The notes: generated by a model not told the origin, from the letters alone. 64,000 nucleotides of DNA from Nereocystis luetkeana (GCA_031213475.1 JARUPZ010000020.1:4487313-4551312), one strand, 5' to 3'. Counted from the stretch's first letter, positions 11,801 to 42,310 are shown. Numbers and translations are program-made.

Positions 11801-12830
11801 TACAAGTAGGTGATCCCCACTTGGGACCCCCGAGACGACTTTGTTCAGTTCGTTCCAGAATTGATCTTTCTCGCGAACGGGTGCATCCAGTATCGGCGCA
11901 TAGCCGACAACAAAAGAAACAGCATTTGATTTGCCCTCAAGTTGAATGCGAACTTTCATCAGTCTGGCACTAACGCACTCCACCTCGAGACCATCCTTGC
12001 CCACACCTGCCACAATAGACTCCCTGACTGCTAGTCCTACACCATGGGTGCCCTTCCTCTCGTATTTGCTGCCGTCTGCTCCAGAGCAAAAAATCGTGTA
12101 TCCAGCTGCTGTGAACGTGCTATGCCCGTCTCGCCTAGTCTCTTGGAGACCTACGACATCGCATCCTAGTTCCTGGCATACCTTCATGATGACCTCGCTG
12201 TGGCCGATGCCATTTTTGCCGTTGAAGGCGAGTGTGCGAACATTGAACGTACCCACGACGAGTTCCCCAGCTCTGTACCTAGCCCTAGCATCTGAGCGTA
12301 ACCTTCGAGCTTCTCTGCGACCTTTCCGACCTTGCCTCCTCTTCTTCCGTGCAGCGTGTTGTTTCTCCTCTACCCTCCGCTTTTCCCAGGCGGTGGGTTT
12401 CTTCCGTTCCGTGTTTTTTCGCCCGGCCCGGTTCGTGCCGAGGTTCCGACGTGCTGGGGGCAGCAATCCCAACGCGCCTCGACGCCCATCATCTCCTAGA
12501 TGACGTCGAATGGGGTGCTTACTCACGTGGATCCTAGCCTCTCTTCTCCGTTCGCTACGAGTTCCACGCTTTCCGCGACGGTGATACGACACGGCTACCG
12601 TAGGCAATACTGCCGCGTGGAAAAAATCCGCGAGAAATTTTTCCGCCATATCGCTGGCCATCACCGCCGGCTCGACCATGCTCGAACGCTAGTTAGACGC
12701 GCAAGCAAGGTCAAGGCCGCGCTCCACTGGGAGCTCTAGCACGTGTTGGGGAAGCCGCAGGCCGGAGCTCCACCCCGGCCGGGGAGCAGCCGAGGGAGGT
12801 TTAGTTATTCATCGCCGGCGATTCAGCGAT
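8895..12830 (-). mobile_element. RTE-like LINE, apparently full length
   Basis: A non-LTR retrotransposon in minus orientation. It has a GC-rich 5' leader (about 12830-12680), one long uninterrupted frame (12679-8927) and a short 3' tail after the stop containing GGCCATCATCGTCATGATG, the sort of trinucleotide-like tail RTE elements use. The exact outer ends and target duplications were not resolved. Unlike the second LINE family in the window it does not end in poly(C). The open frame and lack of obvious decay suggest a recent insertion. Confidence 0.8.
8927..12679 (-). CDS. LINE ORF: endonuclease/reverse transcriptase, 1250 codons
   Basis: This protein copies and inserts its own element by target-primed reverse transcription: the endonuclease nicks target DNA and the reverse transcriptase extends the nick. 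A basic N-terminus (about 35-138) precedes an APE-type endonuclease (about 140-410) with FNVRT (145-149), QET (179-181), LLDANA (294-299), LDYIL (368-372) and SDHNLV (396-401). The reverse transcriptase (about 640-1000) has GNYRGISL (717-724), motif A FVDLTKAYD, motif B QGLRQGCVLAPLLFN and the catalytic YADD (about 923-926). The C-terminal part has the RRRLLFAGFVTRM...RLPRRVMFGE block common in RTE-type elements and ends in a Gly/Glu-rich tail. No stop or frameshift interrupts it and all listed catalytic residues are present. The first ATG gives 1250 residues; a second Met at residue 7 is possible. The clade name is from motif memory, not a tree. Confidence 0.9.
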   Translation of the reverse strand: MVEPAVMASDMAEKFLADFFHAAVLPTVAVSYHRRGKRGTRSERRREARIHVSKHPIRRHLGDDGRRGALGLLPPARRNLGTNRAGRKNTERKKPTAWEKRRVEEKQHAARKKRRQGRKGRREARRLRSDARARYRAGELVVGTFNVRTLAFNGKNGIGHSEVIMKVCQELGCDVVGLQETRRDGHSTFTAAGYTIFCSGADGSKYERKGTHGVGLAVRESIVAGVGKDGLEVECVSARLMKVRIQLEGKSNAVSFVVGYAPILDAPVREKDQFWNELNKVVSGVPSGDHLLVLLDANARTGKRESGCAGSKVMGKYGRDELNNNGERLLLLADDNRLALLNTFFATPTRGVSYTFQSPNSGKGQCRLDYILTRQVDRRLVRNMTVRKPPEDRHESDHNLVVCNIRLLGRFAPNRRVKAGSGKRAINLQRLMADPGLRADLNREITKLTPPPPGTIGSVDDKATALVETVLSTAAKLAPHTSRKQGLLGWCTPEEVKAEVHSRWQEKENARTQLRANPEDKNLRKAVKIATKQLKRARTDGVQKFFEEYVRQLERRIQEGDQFGFYKHLKGMNVEGKRTFHSQYIRDEEGRLLRDVGLIRERWVRWFHKLLNTRSSTLDPTIVDELKVWPSCSPLDDVPSRYEVEDAIRAMANRKAVGPDGLPAELLKVLADEGDSDTLGSFYEIIVAVWRGGVVPQQWKDATIKVLHKKKDRTECGNYRGISLVAHAGKVLLKVIARRLSDYCEREGILPEEQCGFRPERSTVDMMFVVRRLQELARKKDTPLFMCFVDLTKAYDSVDRTLLWAVLARFGVPPRMLTVIRQFHDGMRACVRLDDGECSDMFDVKQGLRQGCVLAPLLFNMFFTAVLRVAEKRFAADKAITDSLVQLQQKQEKKKKKRGKARVGHADGQGNDKEAQTLWAMLYADDAGIVSRSPNGLERMMTVIVSACAAFGLTVSEAKTEIMCLQTKDGGNVPFTVTAAGQVYKQTTEFVYLGGAISADWTGRSVEVTRRLQRAWACFGRYKMEIYDRPGVRLRLKVRMLRAEVIETLLYGCVTWSPSKTDYGRLREVHHKMLLRCIGWRKRKREDHILSYASALLRTTSESVETTVRRRRLLFAGFVTRMGEERLPRRVMFGEMVGGKGYSGGQEWDWMRYLEEDLKEFGIKLEGWRETAQKAGRWFQRVEEGAEAFMRKWHTDEKEASAERHRIAATTTTAVDANASVQNGREEGGGERGTRGNGGGGGGEAVCPTD

Positions 12831-12839
12831 CTAAGAACG

Positions 12840-13055
12840 GTTCATAGTTGAGCTAGCAAATGCTATATCTAGTGCCAGGTAGACTATTAATAGGTTGAGG
12901 ATGTTTTTCTTACTCCAAGACATCCAATGCACCCTGGGTCCGCAGTCCGTATCATTAGCTCTTCGCACGAACTGTTTGTTATGTCATGGCTCAAGATTTC
13001 AGGTCTGATTTTTCACATGTAGACCTCTACCTTATCGTGCAAAACTTAGTAAAAC
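12840..13055. other. Short unassigned spacer
   Basis: Non-repetitive A/T-richer DNA between the LINE 5' end and the GGGTACCC block. It holds one GTGCCAGGTAG motif (12873) and no gene. Confidence 0.5.
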
Positions 13056-13060
13056 CCCAA

Positions 13061-13900
13061 GTATGATATAGAGTTGCACCCCGTCTGACTGAGAACCGGG
13101 TACCCGGTGGCGGGTACCCGGAACCGTCGGAACCGGAACCGTCCCGGTCAACTCACGGAACCGCGGGTATTTGTACACCGGGTACCCGGATACCCGGGTA
13201 CCCGTCAATTGTTCTATATGGAGACCCCAAGAACCGGGTACCCGGTGGCGGGTACCCGGAACCGTCGGAACCGGAACCGTCCCGGTCAACTCACGGAACC
13301 GCGGGTATTTGTACCCCGGGTACCCGGATACCCGGGTACCCGTCAATTGTTCTATATGGAGACCCCAAGACTGGGGTATACGCTTGGGGTCTCCATATAA
13401 AACAATTGACGGGTATCCGGGTATCCGGGTACCCGGTATATGTTGGTTTACACTGCAGCGGCTGTGCCTCTAGACTCTCGCCTCTCGCCCCTGCAGACTA
13501 CAGACCGAGAATAGATAATACCCCTATTAATACATGCCTTGCTCACCACCCCGCCGTTCCAAAGCTGCAAGGGGAGCAAATAGTGTATGGTAACCCGGGT
13601 ACCCGTGTCCGCCTGACCACGCCGCCGCTCAAACGCAAAAAGGGGAGCAAAAGTGTATGGTAACCCGGGTACTCGGGTACCCGGGTACCCAGATACCCGT
13701 GTCCGCCTCATCCCCCGCCGCTCAAACGCTAAAAGGGGAGCAAATAGTGTATGGTAATCCGGGTACCCGGGTACCCCGGATACCCGTGTCTGCCTGGACC
13801 CGGGTACCCGGTTCCGGTTCCGCCTCAACCGCCCCCCACCCGGTCGGGTACCCAGTTCCAAATTTTGAGGCCGGGGTGCAACTCTACTGTAGTATGATAC
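13061..13900. repeat. Inverted-repeat-bounded GGGTACCC block
   Basis: The outer ends share TAGAGTTGCACCCC in inverted orientation (left within 13061-13082, right within 13873-13900). Inside are two direct ~140-bp units (13092-13230 and 13231-13371) packed with GGGTACCC palindromes. An inverted piece follows (13384-13440, GGGGTCTCCATATA...CAATTGACGGGTA). Three shorter units (about 13575-13800) each pair GGTAACCCGGGTACCC with a pyrimidine/GCTCAAACGC segment. Open frames here are repeats in translation, not genes. The bounded structure suggests a mobile or foldback unit. Confidence 0.7.
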
Positions 13901-14288
13901 GAACGACCACTCACTCCGTCAGATGCCCCGTTCTTATCCCCCCTTTTACCTCTTATGGAAACCCTCCTACGTTTCATGACTCAGGCTAACCCGAACTCTG
14001 ATGCCCCTGCTCCAATCTCTACGAGGCTATCCAACACTCACACCATACGGCCAGCCTGACCACTCAAATCGCCTTTTTTTCATGGTACCTATCACCATTA
14101 TTCTACGTTCTTGCGAGTGTAACAGAAACGGAGCTTGCCCCTTCCCCTACACCTCCCTCACGTGCGTCACAAACGCCCGAGACTTCCACCTTCCTACGCG
14201 CTGAATTTGCAACTCCGAGATTCCTTGGGACGCAAGCTGGGTGCCCCCCCCCCCGATTCTTCCTAAGTGCAGCGCGAACTGCATGAGG

Positions 14289-14526
14289 AGGCGTTCTACG
14301 ATAGAGGTTGACCCTGAATTTCTGGGGCTCCTGACTTGAGCTCAATACATCGCTCTTACCTCAGCAAGAATCAGATCTCATCCCGATGAATACTGCCATG
14401 GCCCAAGTTTACAAAAGCGTCATTTTTCGAAACACGATTGGCTTTCCGACGATTTGGGGATTGAGGAATCCCGCCATTCAGAAAAAAAAATAGCGGAAAT
14501 GTGCTACCTCGGTCGTAGAACACGTC
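14289..14526. mobile_element. M3 MITE copy 2
   Basis: About 238 bp, similar along its length to the copy at 2978-3225 (same CGTTCTACGATAGAGGTT left end, shared ATGGCCCAAGTTTACAAAA and TAGCGGAAATGTGCTACCTC interior). The right inverted repeat has diverged slightly (GGTCGTAGAAC). Confidence 0.75.
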
Positions 14527-14749
14527 TGTGGTCTCTACCGTTGCTACCTACCATAAATCTCAGCGCCGCGGCCGCTTCCGTCCTATTGTAGCGAACGCTT
14601 TCCACTCTATCGGGGTGCTCCTACTGTAGTAGCGGTCAAGGGCGCTTCCGCTGGTAGCAAGGGGTATATATACGTCAAGAGTTCGAGCAGAGTTTTCGGA
14701 CGCTACCATCGACGCCCCCCCCGTCACCTTCTCCTTTTACGAGACGCGT

Positions 14750-17455
14750 TCGCGTGATGGTGCACCCTGTCCTTTTTTTTTGTCACACTGCGACGCCAGA
14801 AAATTTACCTGCGCTGCTGCTGTGGCGATCGCTCTGCTCTCAAGCGCCACCTGCACTCCATTGTGAAATAAATAAATGCATTTCCGCGTCAGACAAAACT
14901 CGGGATGAACCTGCCCGTTTGCGTACGCCCACACCTGTGACGCTGGGCACGAAAGAAAATACGACACGGCGGGTCCTAACCAGGATCACGTAACCCCCGT
15001 CTTCCATAATCACGACTGCCTGTAGCCCTTCCGCTAGCATTGCCCGCGTGCGGGGGCAACCTAACTTGCTTTTTTTTTTTTTCCTTTTGAGACATACCGT
15101 GCGCCCTGTCTACCCCTTTTCCCGCTGCGACTATCATGCAATGCGACAAAGGTAACTCCCAGCCTGCGAACATCTTATGGGAAAAGTCTATCGCTGCCAA
15201 GTACGCTCTGACGGTCGATAGCTGGTTGTCATGCACGAAACGGCGGGACGTCATGAATTCGAGCAGTTCAGTCAGCGCCGCATTGGGATCGTCAACAGTA
15301 TGCAACCACGGCCCTTTACCGTGCGATTTTCTCTGTTTCACCCAGGTATTCCACTTCGCTGAGTAGTTTTTTGTGAGTATTCTTCGCGACTGAACCAAGC
15401 GCGAGCGTTTCGACCAACCTCGCCACCTCTTCGCTCTTTCGTCCGTTGTTGTCCCCCGTTCCTGTGAGGCGCGTGCGCGCACGGTATGCATTCCATGAGT
15501 TGAGCGAGACATGCATCATATAGGGCGCGCTAATCAACCGAGTTCTCCTGCTTCGTTCATCATGGGGTTCCATAGCATGTCGTCGTGTTTGGTGAGGGTG
15601 TCCTTTGTCTGGAGCACAACGTCACAAATCCCCCCGAGCCCCGCTTTCCAATGGACTGTTCGTGCCACTCGCTCAAGTGGGTTAGCTCCCTGAACTTGTG
15701 AACCAGTATTACTCTAGGTCGCCGTGAAATTCCATCCGCTAAAGTGTTCTGCACGCCTGGAATATGCTTTGCAGTGTGGTTCCATCCTCCCGCGAGTTCA
15801 AGGCGCCCCAGCATTCTCATGAGTAAGCACGCCCTCTTGTCTGTCGCCCCACCGCTTCGAGGCACCCACGATACGGCAGCAATGTTGTCACCTCGCATCA
15901 AGATCGGGTCCACTGCTGCGTTCGGCCGGTTTCCTACCCAATTCGAGCATGACCAACCCTGTCACAACCATTCCCAGCAACTCTTAACAGGTTGATTGTG
16001 ATGGTACAGGTCTCCCGGAGATCGGCGTTCCTTTTAAGTTCTGCAGTCAACTCTATCGGCAAGCCGTCTCTCCAAAAAAGCCTTCTTCTCAACGCAGAAT
16101 CCTCCCACCGCCTCGAAAACTAGCGTCAGACAGATGGTGCCTTTTTGCGAGTCGTTTTATCGCCGTACGACAGGCCGCGCTAAGCGCCTCTCCTTCTAGT
16201 AGTAGCCTCGTGATCTATATCGCCCACTCCCTAAACAGGAGGTCAGCGGAAAACTCCCTGCCAAGACCTACCATGCGGTTCTGATTTTTTCTAGCGCTTG
16301 AGTCGTGCAATCCGGTCAGTCGCAACAGCGTCCGTACGAACTACCTGCCCGCTCACACTACGTACGTGAGGTTTCACAACTTTCCGGCCTTGCTGAGAAC
16401 GTCCCTCGCGGTCGTTCGCCTTCTGTTCAAGGGCCATTGGTCAAGCAGCAACCTTTTTATATTACGTCGGCCTTTCCGCGCGGGAACGAGATTTTCATTT
16501 TGTGCGAGTTGATAGTGAACCCGAACGCGTCAATCGTGGAGTCCCCGTCCCGTACGTAAGGGTAGACCTCCACTGTTTTTTCCAAGCTGTTGAAGCTCTT
16601 CCCGTATGGTGCGAACCCTGTTCTTCCACACCGCCTGCGCTCCCTCCGTGCCGTACTCGAGGGTCGCCACGAACGCCGCTACGAACGTGGCGAAGTGCGC
16701 TACCGCCGGCATGCCCACCGGCTCCTGCCCGGGTGGCAGAGGAGGGTTAAGTTCCCCTACCGCGAATTCAGACAGGGACCGAAGCTGCTTTGTAACAGCT
16801 TCGAAGACGTGAGCCACCTTGTGAGCGCCAGAAGGAGGAGTGGGCGGGTTACCACCTCCTGCGTATTAAATCCCCCTTGAGCAATGAAAAAATTTTGGGC
16901 CTCCTAGTTTCGTGCCATAAGTCGGCCGCCTGCTTTGCGGTGGCTTTGACGCCCGCGGAGATCGCAGCCTGCAGATTTGCGCCTTGCGGTGCTGGCAGCG
17001 GCTGACCTCCCATGGCCCCGCCGGCCCACGGGGCCTACAGGCCCCCGGCGATAGAGCCCCCCGGGGGCTGGGCAACATGCTGAAGTGGCTGGGTTTGCTG
17101 CTGCGGCTGCTGCTGTTGCTGTTGCTCCTGCGGGTGAGCGTAGATGCTTTCCAGGCATATCAGCCGAGCCGCGATCGCGTGGTTGCTGGTTGCTCGCCAA
17201 CAACTGTTGCAGCACGGCCGTCATGGCAGGATCGGCTGGTGCTGCGGAAAGGCCCGGGGCCGATGCCCGCGGCTCCGCCTTAGCCGATGCCTCCAGCAGG
17301 TGCTCCGGGGGCCAGGCAGGCCAGCTCCTTCCCCTTGCTCACCTCCCACGTCGAGCGGGGCGTCCACGCCTCCCACCACATCCAGCGGGGTGTCCTCGCC
17401 TCCTGCTGGGTGGAAGGGCTGATCGGCCATGACGAAGAAGAAGGAAGTCAATCAA
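14750..17455 (-). mobile_element. Broken tyrosine-recombinase retrotransposon (DIRS-like)
   Basis: A fossil on the minus strand. Recognisable parts in order are a Gln/Pro/Gly-rich gag-like region (about 17451-16530), an RNase H-like region (about 15913-15700, with GDNIAAVSWV, GGWNHTAKHIPG and LADGISRR), and the N-terminal SAM-like part of a tyrosine recombinase (about 15573-15130, with STVRAYLAAIDF). A reverse transcriptase part is not evident and the element is reduced. It has several breaks and no intact coding capacity, so it looks old. The family name rests on the RNase H plus tyrosine recombinase pairing; outer ends are approximate. Confidence 0.65.
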
Positions 17456-17677
17456 TTGTCTGGGCCCACTACTGCTACGAGCTCTCGCTGTTGCCGCAGC
17501 AGCCGTCTAAGACCAAGCAGCTCTGGTGGCTACACGTTTTCGACCAACGTCTGATCTCGCCTCGTCTCTCGGTTCTGCCCAACTTCTTCGAATTCCGAAA
17601 CGCCTCCACAAACTCCACCTCCCTACGGCAAGTTACGTTTTTTTTCCGTTTCTTCCGCACCTTCATCGATCAGTTGA

Positions 17678-17754
17678 ATTACCCCTTCAGTACTGCAGCC
17701 CCGTTTTGGAGACAAACCACTAAAAAAAATGGACCGCACGCTTAAAAGGGTCAA
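17678..17754. mobile_element. M2 foldback MITE copy 2 (degraded)
   Basis: Left arm GCAGCCCCGTTTTGGAGACAA is clear. The right arm survives only as GCACGCTTAAAAGGG. This is the shortest M2 copy here. Confidence 0.5.
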
Positions 17755-18049
17755 GTATTGGATTGCTAGTTGAGGCCTCCTGACCCGAAGCTGGCGGTCT
17801 CACCCGGGTTCCTAAAAGCGTTGAAAGGCACTACGTATGACTCGGCTTTTGGTGTGCTAAGAGAGAGAGTGCTCTAGGACCATCTCTTACGGAAGGGTTT
17901 TGAAAACGAAAAAAATGATGATTTTCACGGCCCTCAAAACCAGACGTGCAGGATTGGCCGCCAACCTTTTCGTGCCTCAGTTACCTTTTCAGGTTGTGCT
18001 CGGACGGAAAACAAGTTCTCACGCCACAGGTTCTCGCTATAGGTTCTCG

Positions 18050-18364
18050 CTATGTGCAGGAGCGGCCTTCACAAAACTTTGTGCAGGAGCGGCCTGCACA
18101 AAACTTTGTGCAGGACCTGTGTCGTCTATTTGAACCTTGCACGCCGGCCCAGACCAACCCGACCCCAGGCCTCACTCTCATCCTAACCCTATCCCTAACC
18201 CTAACCCTCTGGGGGGCTCGAGGTCGGCAGGGGCAGTCACACATCTCCGCCGCGTGTTTTGGTGGCGTTTTCCCCAAAAAACGCCTGGCAGCCGAAAGAC
18301 CCGCTTTGACCAATAAGACCGCATCCCGCGCAAAACGTTTTGTGCAGGCCGCTCCTGCACATAG
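18050..18364. mobile_element. Foldback/TIR element with telomere-like core (M6)
   Basis: The left end CTATGTGCAGGAGCGGCC and the right end GGCCGCTCCTGCACATAG are exact inverted repeats, extended further by CACAAAAC and GTTTTGTG with mismatches. The left terminal repeat is partly duplicated in tandem (TTTGTGCAGGAGCGGCC). The core carries ATCCTAACCCTATCCCTAAC and further telomere-like units (18180-18207). No transposase. Confidence 0.7.
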
Positions 18365-18579
18365 GTCCGAGTTGCATTATGCCAGGTACTCAGCAGCCAA
18401 CCGCGGGAGGATGACTGCCGCTGCAGCGCGATGTGCGCGATCGCGCCACGCCCAGACAGGTCCGCTTCCTGCCTAGACTACATGGGTTTCGTCGCACGGA
18501 AGCGTTCTAGGCCAAGAAAAGGCATCGTACCCGGTACTAGCGACAAGGGAAACACGACACGCACGCTTCACACTTAGTG

Positions 18580-18691
18580 TTACGGAGGACCATAGTAAAT
18601 AGAACCTATGGTACGCACAAAAACCTATATTTTTAACCTATTTTTACTATTAATAACAAAATTTGGTCCTATATACTATGGTCCCCCGTAG
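18580..18691. mobile_element. M1 MITE copy 3
   Basis: TTACGGAGGACCATAGTAAA at the left, ACTATGGTCCCCCGTAG at the right, with the typical AACCTATATTTTTAACC centre. It lies about 1 kb upstream of the CLC gene. Confidence 0.8.
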
Positions 18692-18699
18692 TAGTAGGA

Positions 18700-19712
18700 G
18701 GGTTGTCTTTAGCGGTCGTGCATTCCTCCTGGCTGCCTATGTTGCTCTCGTTCATCCCATCTATCTCCCTCTGACGGCAACTGCCCTCGTCCTCGACGAG
18801 ACAAGATGTTGTTGCTCGACATCGCAGCTGCTAGGAGAGAGTGACAAGGCCCTCGTAGTCGGCACCGTCACAGTCCGATCCCATCGGCTCGTGGTGATGC
18901 CCCGTGAGGCACGGGGGGGGGGGCTAGCGGGACACGGCAAGCGGCGCAGGTCCTGTTGCTTGCTTGGCGGATAGATGCAGCCCCTCGGTACTGCCGTTTT
19001 CGGCATATTTGGACGCGTGTTGCCTCCCACGATGCGTGGAAACCCATGACCATGCCAATCCAGCCGCCAGTTCCTGACGAGGATGTTGACCGAAGTGGGG
19101 CCCCCTTTTTCGGTTAGATGCCGTCCCGAAACTGAAATCCGAAAAATGGAGCCGGAAAAAACACCATGTGCGGGTCCATGCGGTTGATATTTGGTTTTGC
19201 TGCCCGAAAACGTTCAGTTTCGGTGCTCAAGACCCCTCCGTAAGACATGACCATATGTGTGACTAGCCACCAGTAGTTTCGGGCTCAACTATTGGAACCA
19301 CGTCTGTACCACGGCGTTGCTCCAATTGGTTGACTGTCGATTGTGCTGTACTATTAATAGTAGTATTATTCTGCACCTTTATCGAGCATTTAAACGAAGT
19401 GTTGGATCAGTTGAGACCTTCCGCCCCAGTCAGTCCCCTACCCATACTTCCATGTTATCTTGGTACTGACGTGGGGTCATATCTCCCTCTCTCCTCGGAC
19501 CGCCCTTCCCTTCCCTTCCCGCCCCGCCCCATCTCAACCTCCCCCCCCCCCCCCTCCTCTTTCTCTCTCCCTCCCTCCCTCCCTCCCTCCCTCCCTCCCT
19601 CCCTCCCTCCCTCCCCCCCCCGCCCCCGCCCCCCCCCGCCTCCTATGCGGAAACCAGAGCTCGTCTCGGCTCCGGCGAGCTACTTCTCCAGCAATCCCCA
19701 GACGGCCTGATA
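18700..19712. promoter_or_regulatory. Upstream region of the CLC gene
   Basis: About 1 kb between an M1 MITE and the first CLC ATG. It ends in a strong pyrimidine tract with (CCCT)n at about 19565-19615. I see no defined TATA element and cannot place the transcription start. Open frames here are compositional. Confidence 0.3.
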
Positions 19713-39858
<20,146 letters not shown>

Positions 39859-39989
39859 CCTTTATCCTCCTTCGCTGACCGGCCTCCTACACTAAATCTG
39901 GTATGTTGAGGCCCAAAAGATTAGGCCTTGACGCGTCCCAAAAGACCGGTCTGTTGATGAGTCCAGCGGTAGCGCCTTCGATCACCAGC

Positions 39990-40200
39990 CGAAACGATGA
40001 CGACTATGGCTGTTGGACGGCGAAAATGGTTGGGGGAAACGACACAGGCAATGGTTGGGGAGGCGACGACTCCAAATGGTTGGGGAAACGACAACGCACA
40101 TGGTTGGGGAAACAACGACGACAGTGGTCGGAGAGGCGACGACGACAATGGTGGGGGAAATGGCGTCGACATTGGTTGGATAAACAGCGACGACATTAGT
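39990..40200. repeat. About 30-bp minisatellite
   Basis: Units such as AATGGTTGGGGAAACGACGA repeat 6-7 times. In one plus frame they read Asn-Gly-Trp-Gly-Asn-Asp. The array runs into the SINE-like tail at 40206. Confidence 0.7.
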
Positions 40201-40205
40201 CAGTG

Positions 40206-40290
40206 GGCGGGGGGGGGGGGGGGGGTGTACTCGATAGGAGAGATGTACTCTATCTCATGCATGGCCGTAGTCGTATGACCATAGACAGGG
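40206..40290 (-). mobile_element. SINE-like tail fragment
   Basis: A G-run then TGTACTCGATAGGAGAGATG, the duplicated-end variant also seen at 29.39 and 29.85 kb, up to GTATGACCATAGAC, then a second G-run. Confidence 0.75.
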
Positions 40291-40524
40291 GGGACGGGGG
40301 GGGGGGGGGGGGGGGCAATGAAGGGGCAACGCCACGACGACGCCGCTGGCAACGGCTTGCTGCAGCTCAGGCTCACCACCACGACCAACGCTGCCGCCAC
40401 CGCCGCTATAGGTAGCAGAAGCACCAGCCGCGTAAGACAGCGCCGGAGGGACGTGGCATCCAGCGTGAATTTTTTTCTTGTGAACAAGAAAAAAACGTCA
40501 GAGCTGAGTAACAGAAAGCTTGGC

Positions 40525-40612
40525 TGAACGAACTCACAGCTGACGTATTGTTCGGCTGTTCTTTCGATATATATATATATATATATTTAGAACGACGTCA
40601 GCTGTGAGCTCG
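40525..40612. other. Hairpin with (AT)n loop
   Basis: GAACTCACAGCTGACGT (40529-40545) pairs with ACGTCAGCTGTGAGCTC (40594-40610). The loop contains (AT)n at 40568-40586. Confidence 0.65.
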
Positions 40613-40639
40613 GCGCTTTCACCAAATTAGCTGATACTG

Positions 40640-40870
40640 AGCTTTGCGAGTTGCGTGGTTTAGAATGCTACTGCTGCGTGATTCAGAAATCACGTGATTA
40701 AGCTTTTGCAAAAATTACGTGATTCAGCTTTGCAAGAATTACGTGATTCAGCTTTGCAAAAGCTGCGTGGTACAGCTTTGTAAAATATGCGTGATTCGGC
40801 TTTTTGCGAAAGCGGCGGGATTCAATTTTGTGAAATATGCGTGATTCATCTTTGCAAGGCTGCGTGATAC
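40640..40870. repeat. About 29-bp minisatellite (ACGTGATTCAGCTTTGCAAA)
   Basis: Seven or eight degenerate units alternating a CGTGATTCAGCTTTG core with AAAA.T or AAGCTGCG spacers. Confidence 0.8.
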
Positions 40871-41114
40871 GCCGGCCGCGCGTGTTGCATATTCCTCGTG
40901 AAAGATGCATTACAGGCTGGTGATTATTGTGAGACACGTTTTTATGGTGTTTAGATGTTGTGTTCTTTGTGTTGTGTGTGTGTGTTTTTTTGCTCATGTT
41001 TGTTTTGTGTGTGCCTGCCTGTCAATCATCGCTGCGGGTGTAGGAGCTCGCAATGGGCAGATTCGATCTGTTTGAATCTCATTCTGAGTTCGGTTGAATT
41101 TGTAGTTTTTTTTT

Positions 41115-41645
41115 GTAAGGGGGGGTGTACTCATGCCATGATGGCCTTATTAGTCATACACCCTCGCATCCCTACAATGCCGGGACAGAGCACGCCGGTT
41201 TTCGCCGATGAGGCAGGGCTTGCTTGCACCAAGCCCGAAGCGCCGTGAGGTGTTCGGCGAATCGCACGAAGGTTGAACTGCATCCTACTAAGAACTGCTT
41301 GTGGGGCGAACTTTCTTGCATATGGGTGACAGCGTCGAGTTCATTGTTTTTTTTTTACGAAAGCTTGATCGTCGCTATCTATGATCTGAGTATGTGCTCT
41401 CGTATTATAAATAGCATATGTGACCACTTCCAGAGCAGCGATGGGTAAAGCATGTAACTGCCACGTAGGTGCCTTCCTATATATCAGGTACACACTACGT
41501 GACCCGATTTTATTCTTGTGCAGAATGAAGGTTCTTAACCCCACACAAAATATTTAACTCGGCGGCCAACCATGGTGACCCCCAAAGACAAAAACGGTAC
41601 GCTGGTTGTCTAGCTCGCTCAGTGAGGGGTGTGTTTTACAGCGTC
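41115..41645 (-). mobile_element. SINE-like element, near full length
   Basis: From GGGGGGGTGTACTCATGCCA through GAGCACGCCGGTTTTC, AGCATGTAACTGCCACGTAG and TGGTTGTCTAGCTCGCTCAG to GTCGACGCCAACCTAACC. Minus orientation, no open frame. Confidence 0.85.
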
Positions 41646-41894
41646 GTTGCCAGTCGACGCCAACCTAACCAACACCTGGTGTGTAGTATGTACCGTATAC
41701 GTACAACTGCCTGCCGGGGGGCCGCGGGGGGGGGGGGGGCGGGGGGGGGGGTCATCCACCCTGTGCTACTGTCGTTTGACCCACCGAGACTGATGTTGTT
41801 GCGGTATGGATGCCGTGCCGCAAGCAGAGAGAACGGGAAAAGGTGCCTGCACTCTCCCGATGGGCTAACTTTGGATTCTGAAGACAGTTGCAAT

Positions 41895-42310
41895 TGGTCG
41901 CCGCTCAGTTTTTTTGCCATTATTGTTTTTTGTTTTTCGTAAGATACCTGGTGGATCGCTTTGCCGTTTGCCTACCGGTCAATTTTTGTTTAGTTTGGGA
42001 AAACTGCTTGGTCGTCGTGCAAGGTCTCCAACTGGCCGACGCTAATCTAGGAGAAGCCTGACTGGTTGTTGTTGACGTTTCCGATTGGTCGAGTTTTTGC
42101 GTAACTGAGAAATATTTGCGTGATATAGCCGTGTACGCTTCCATTTGGCCGACGTTTGTACAAGGAAAAACCAGATTGATCGCTGTTCTGGTTACCGATT
42201 TGTCGATTTTCGTTTGAAGGGAGAAAATCTGCTTGGTCGTCTCGCAGACTTCCAAGTGGCCGACGTTTTGTCTTGGAGGTAACTGACTGGTCGCTGTTCA
42301 GGTTCCCGGT
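41895..42310. repeat. Degenerate tandem repeat, about 60-70 bp units
   Basis: Recurring GGCCGACGTTT, CTGGTCGTCG, GATTGATCGCTGTTC and TTCCGATT segments. Frames are not gene-like. Confidence 0.5.

Noticed and set aside
18179-18207. Chromosome end (telomere)
   Set aside because: Only a few CCCTAA-like units, enclosed by inverted repeats and flanked by ordinary sequence.
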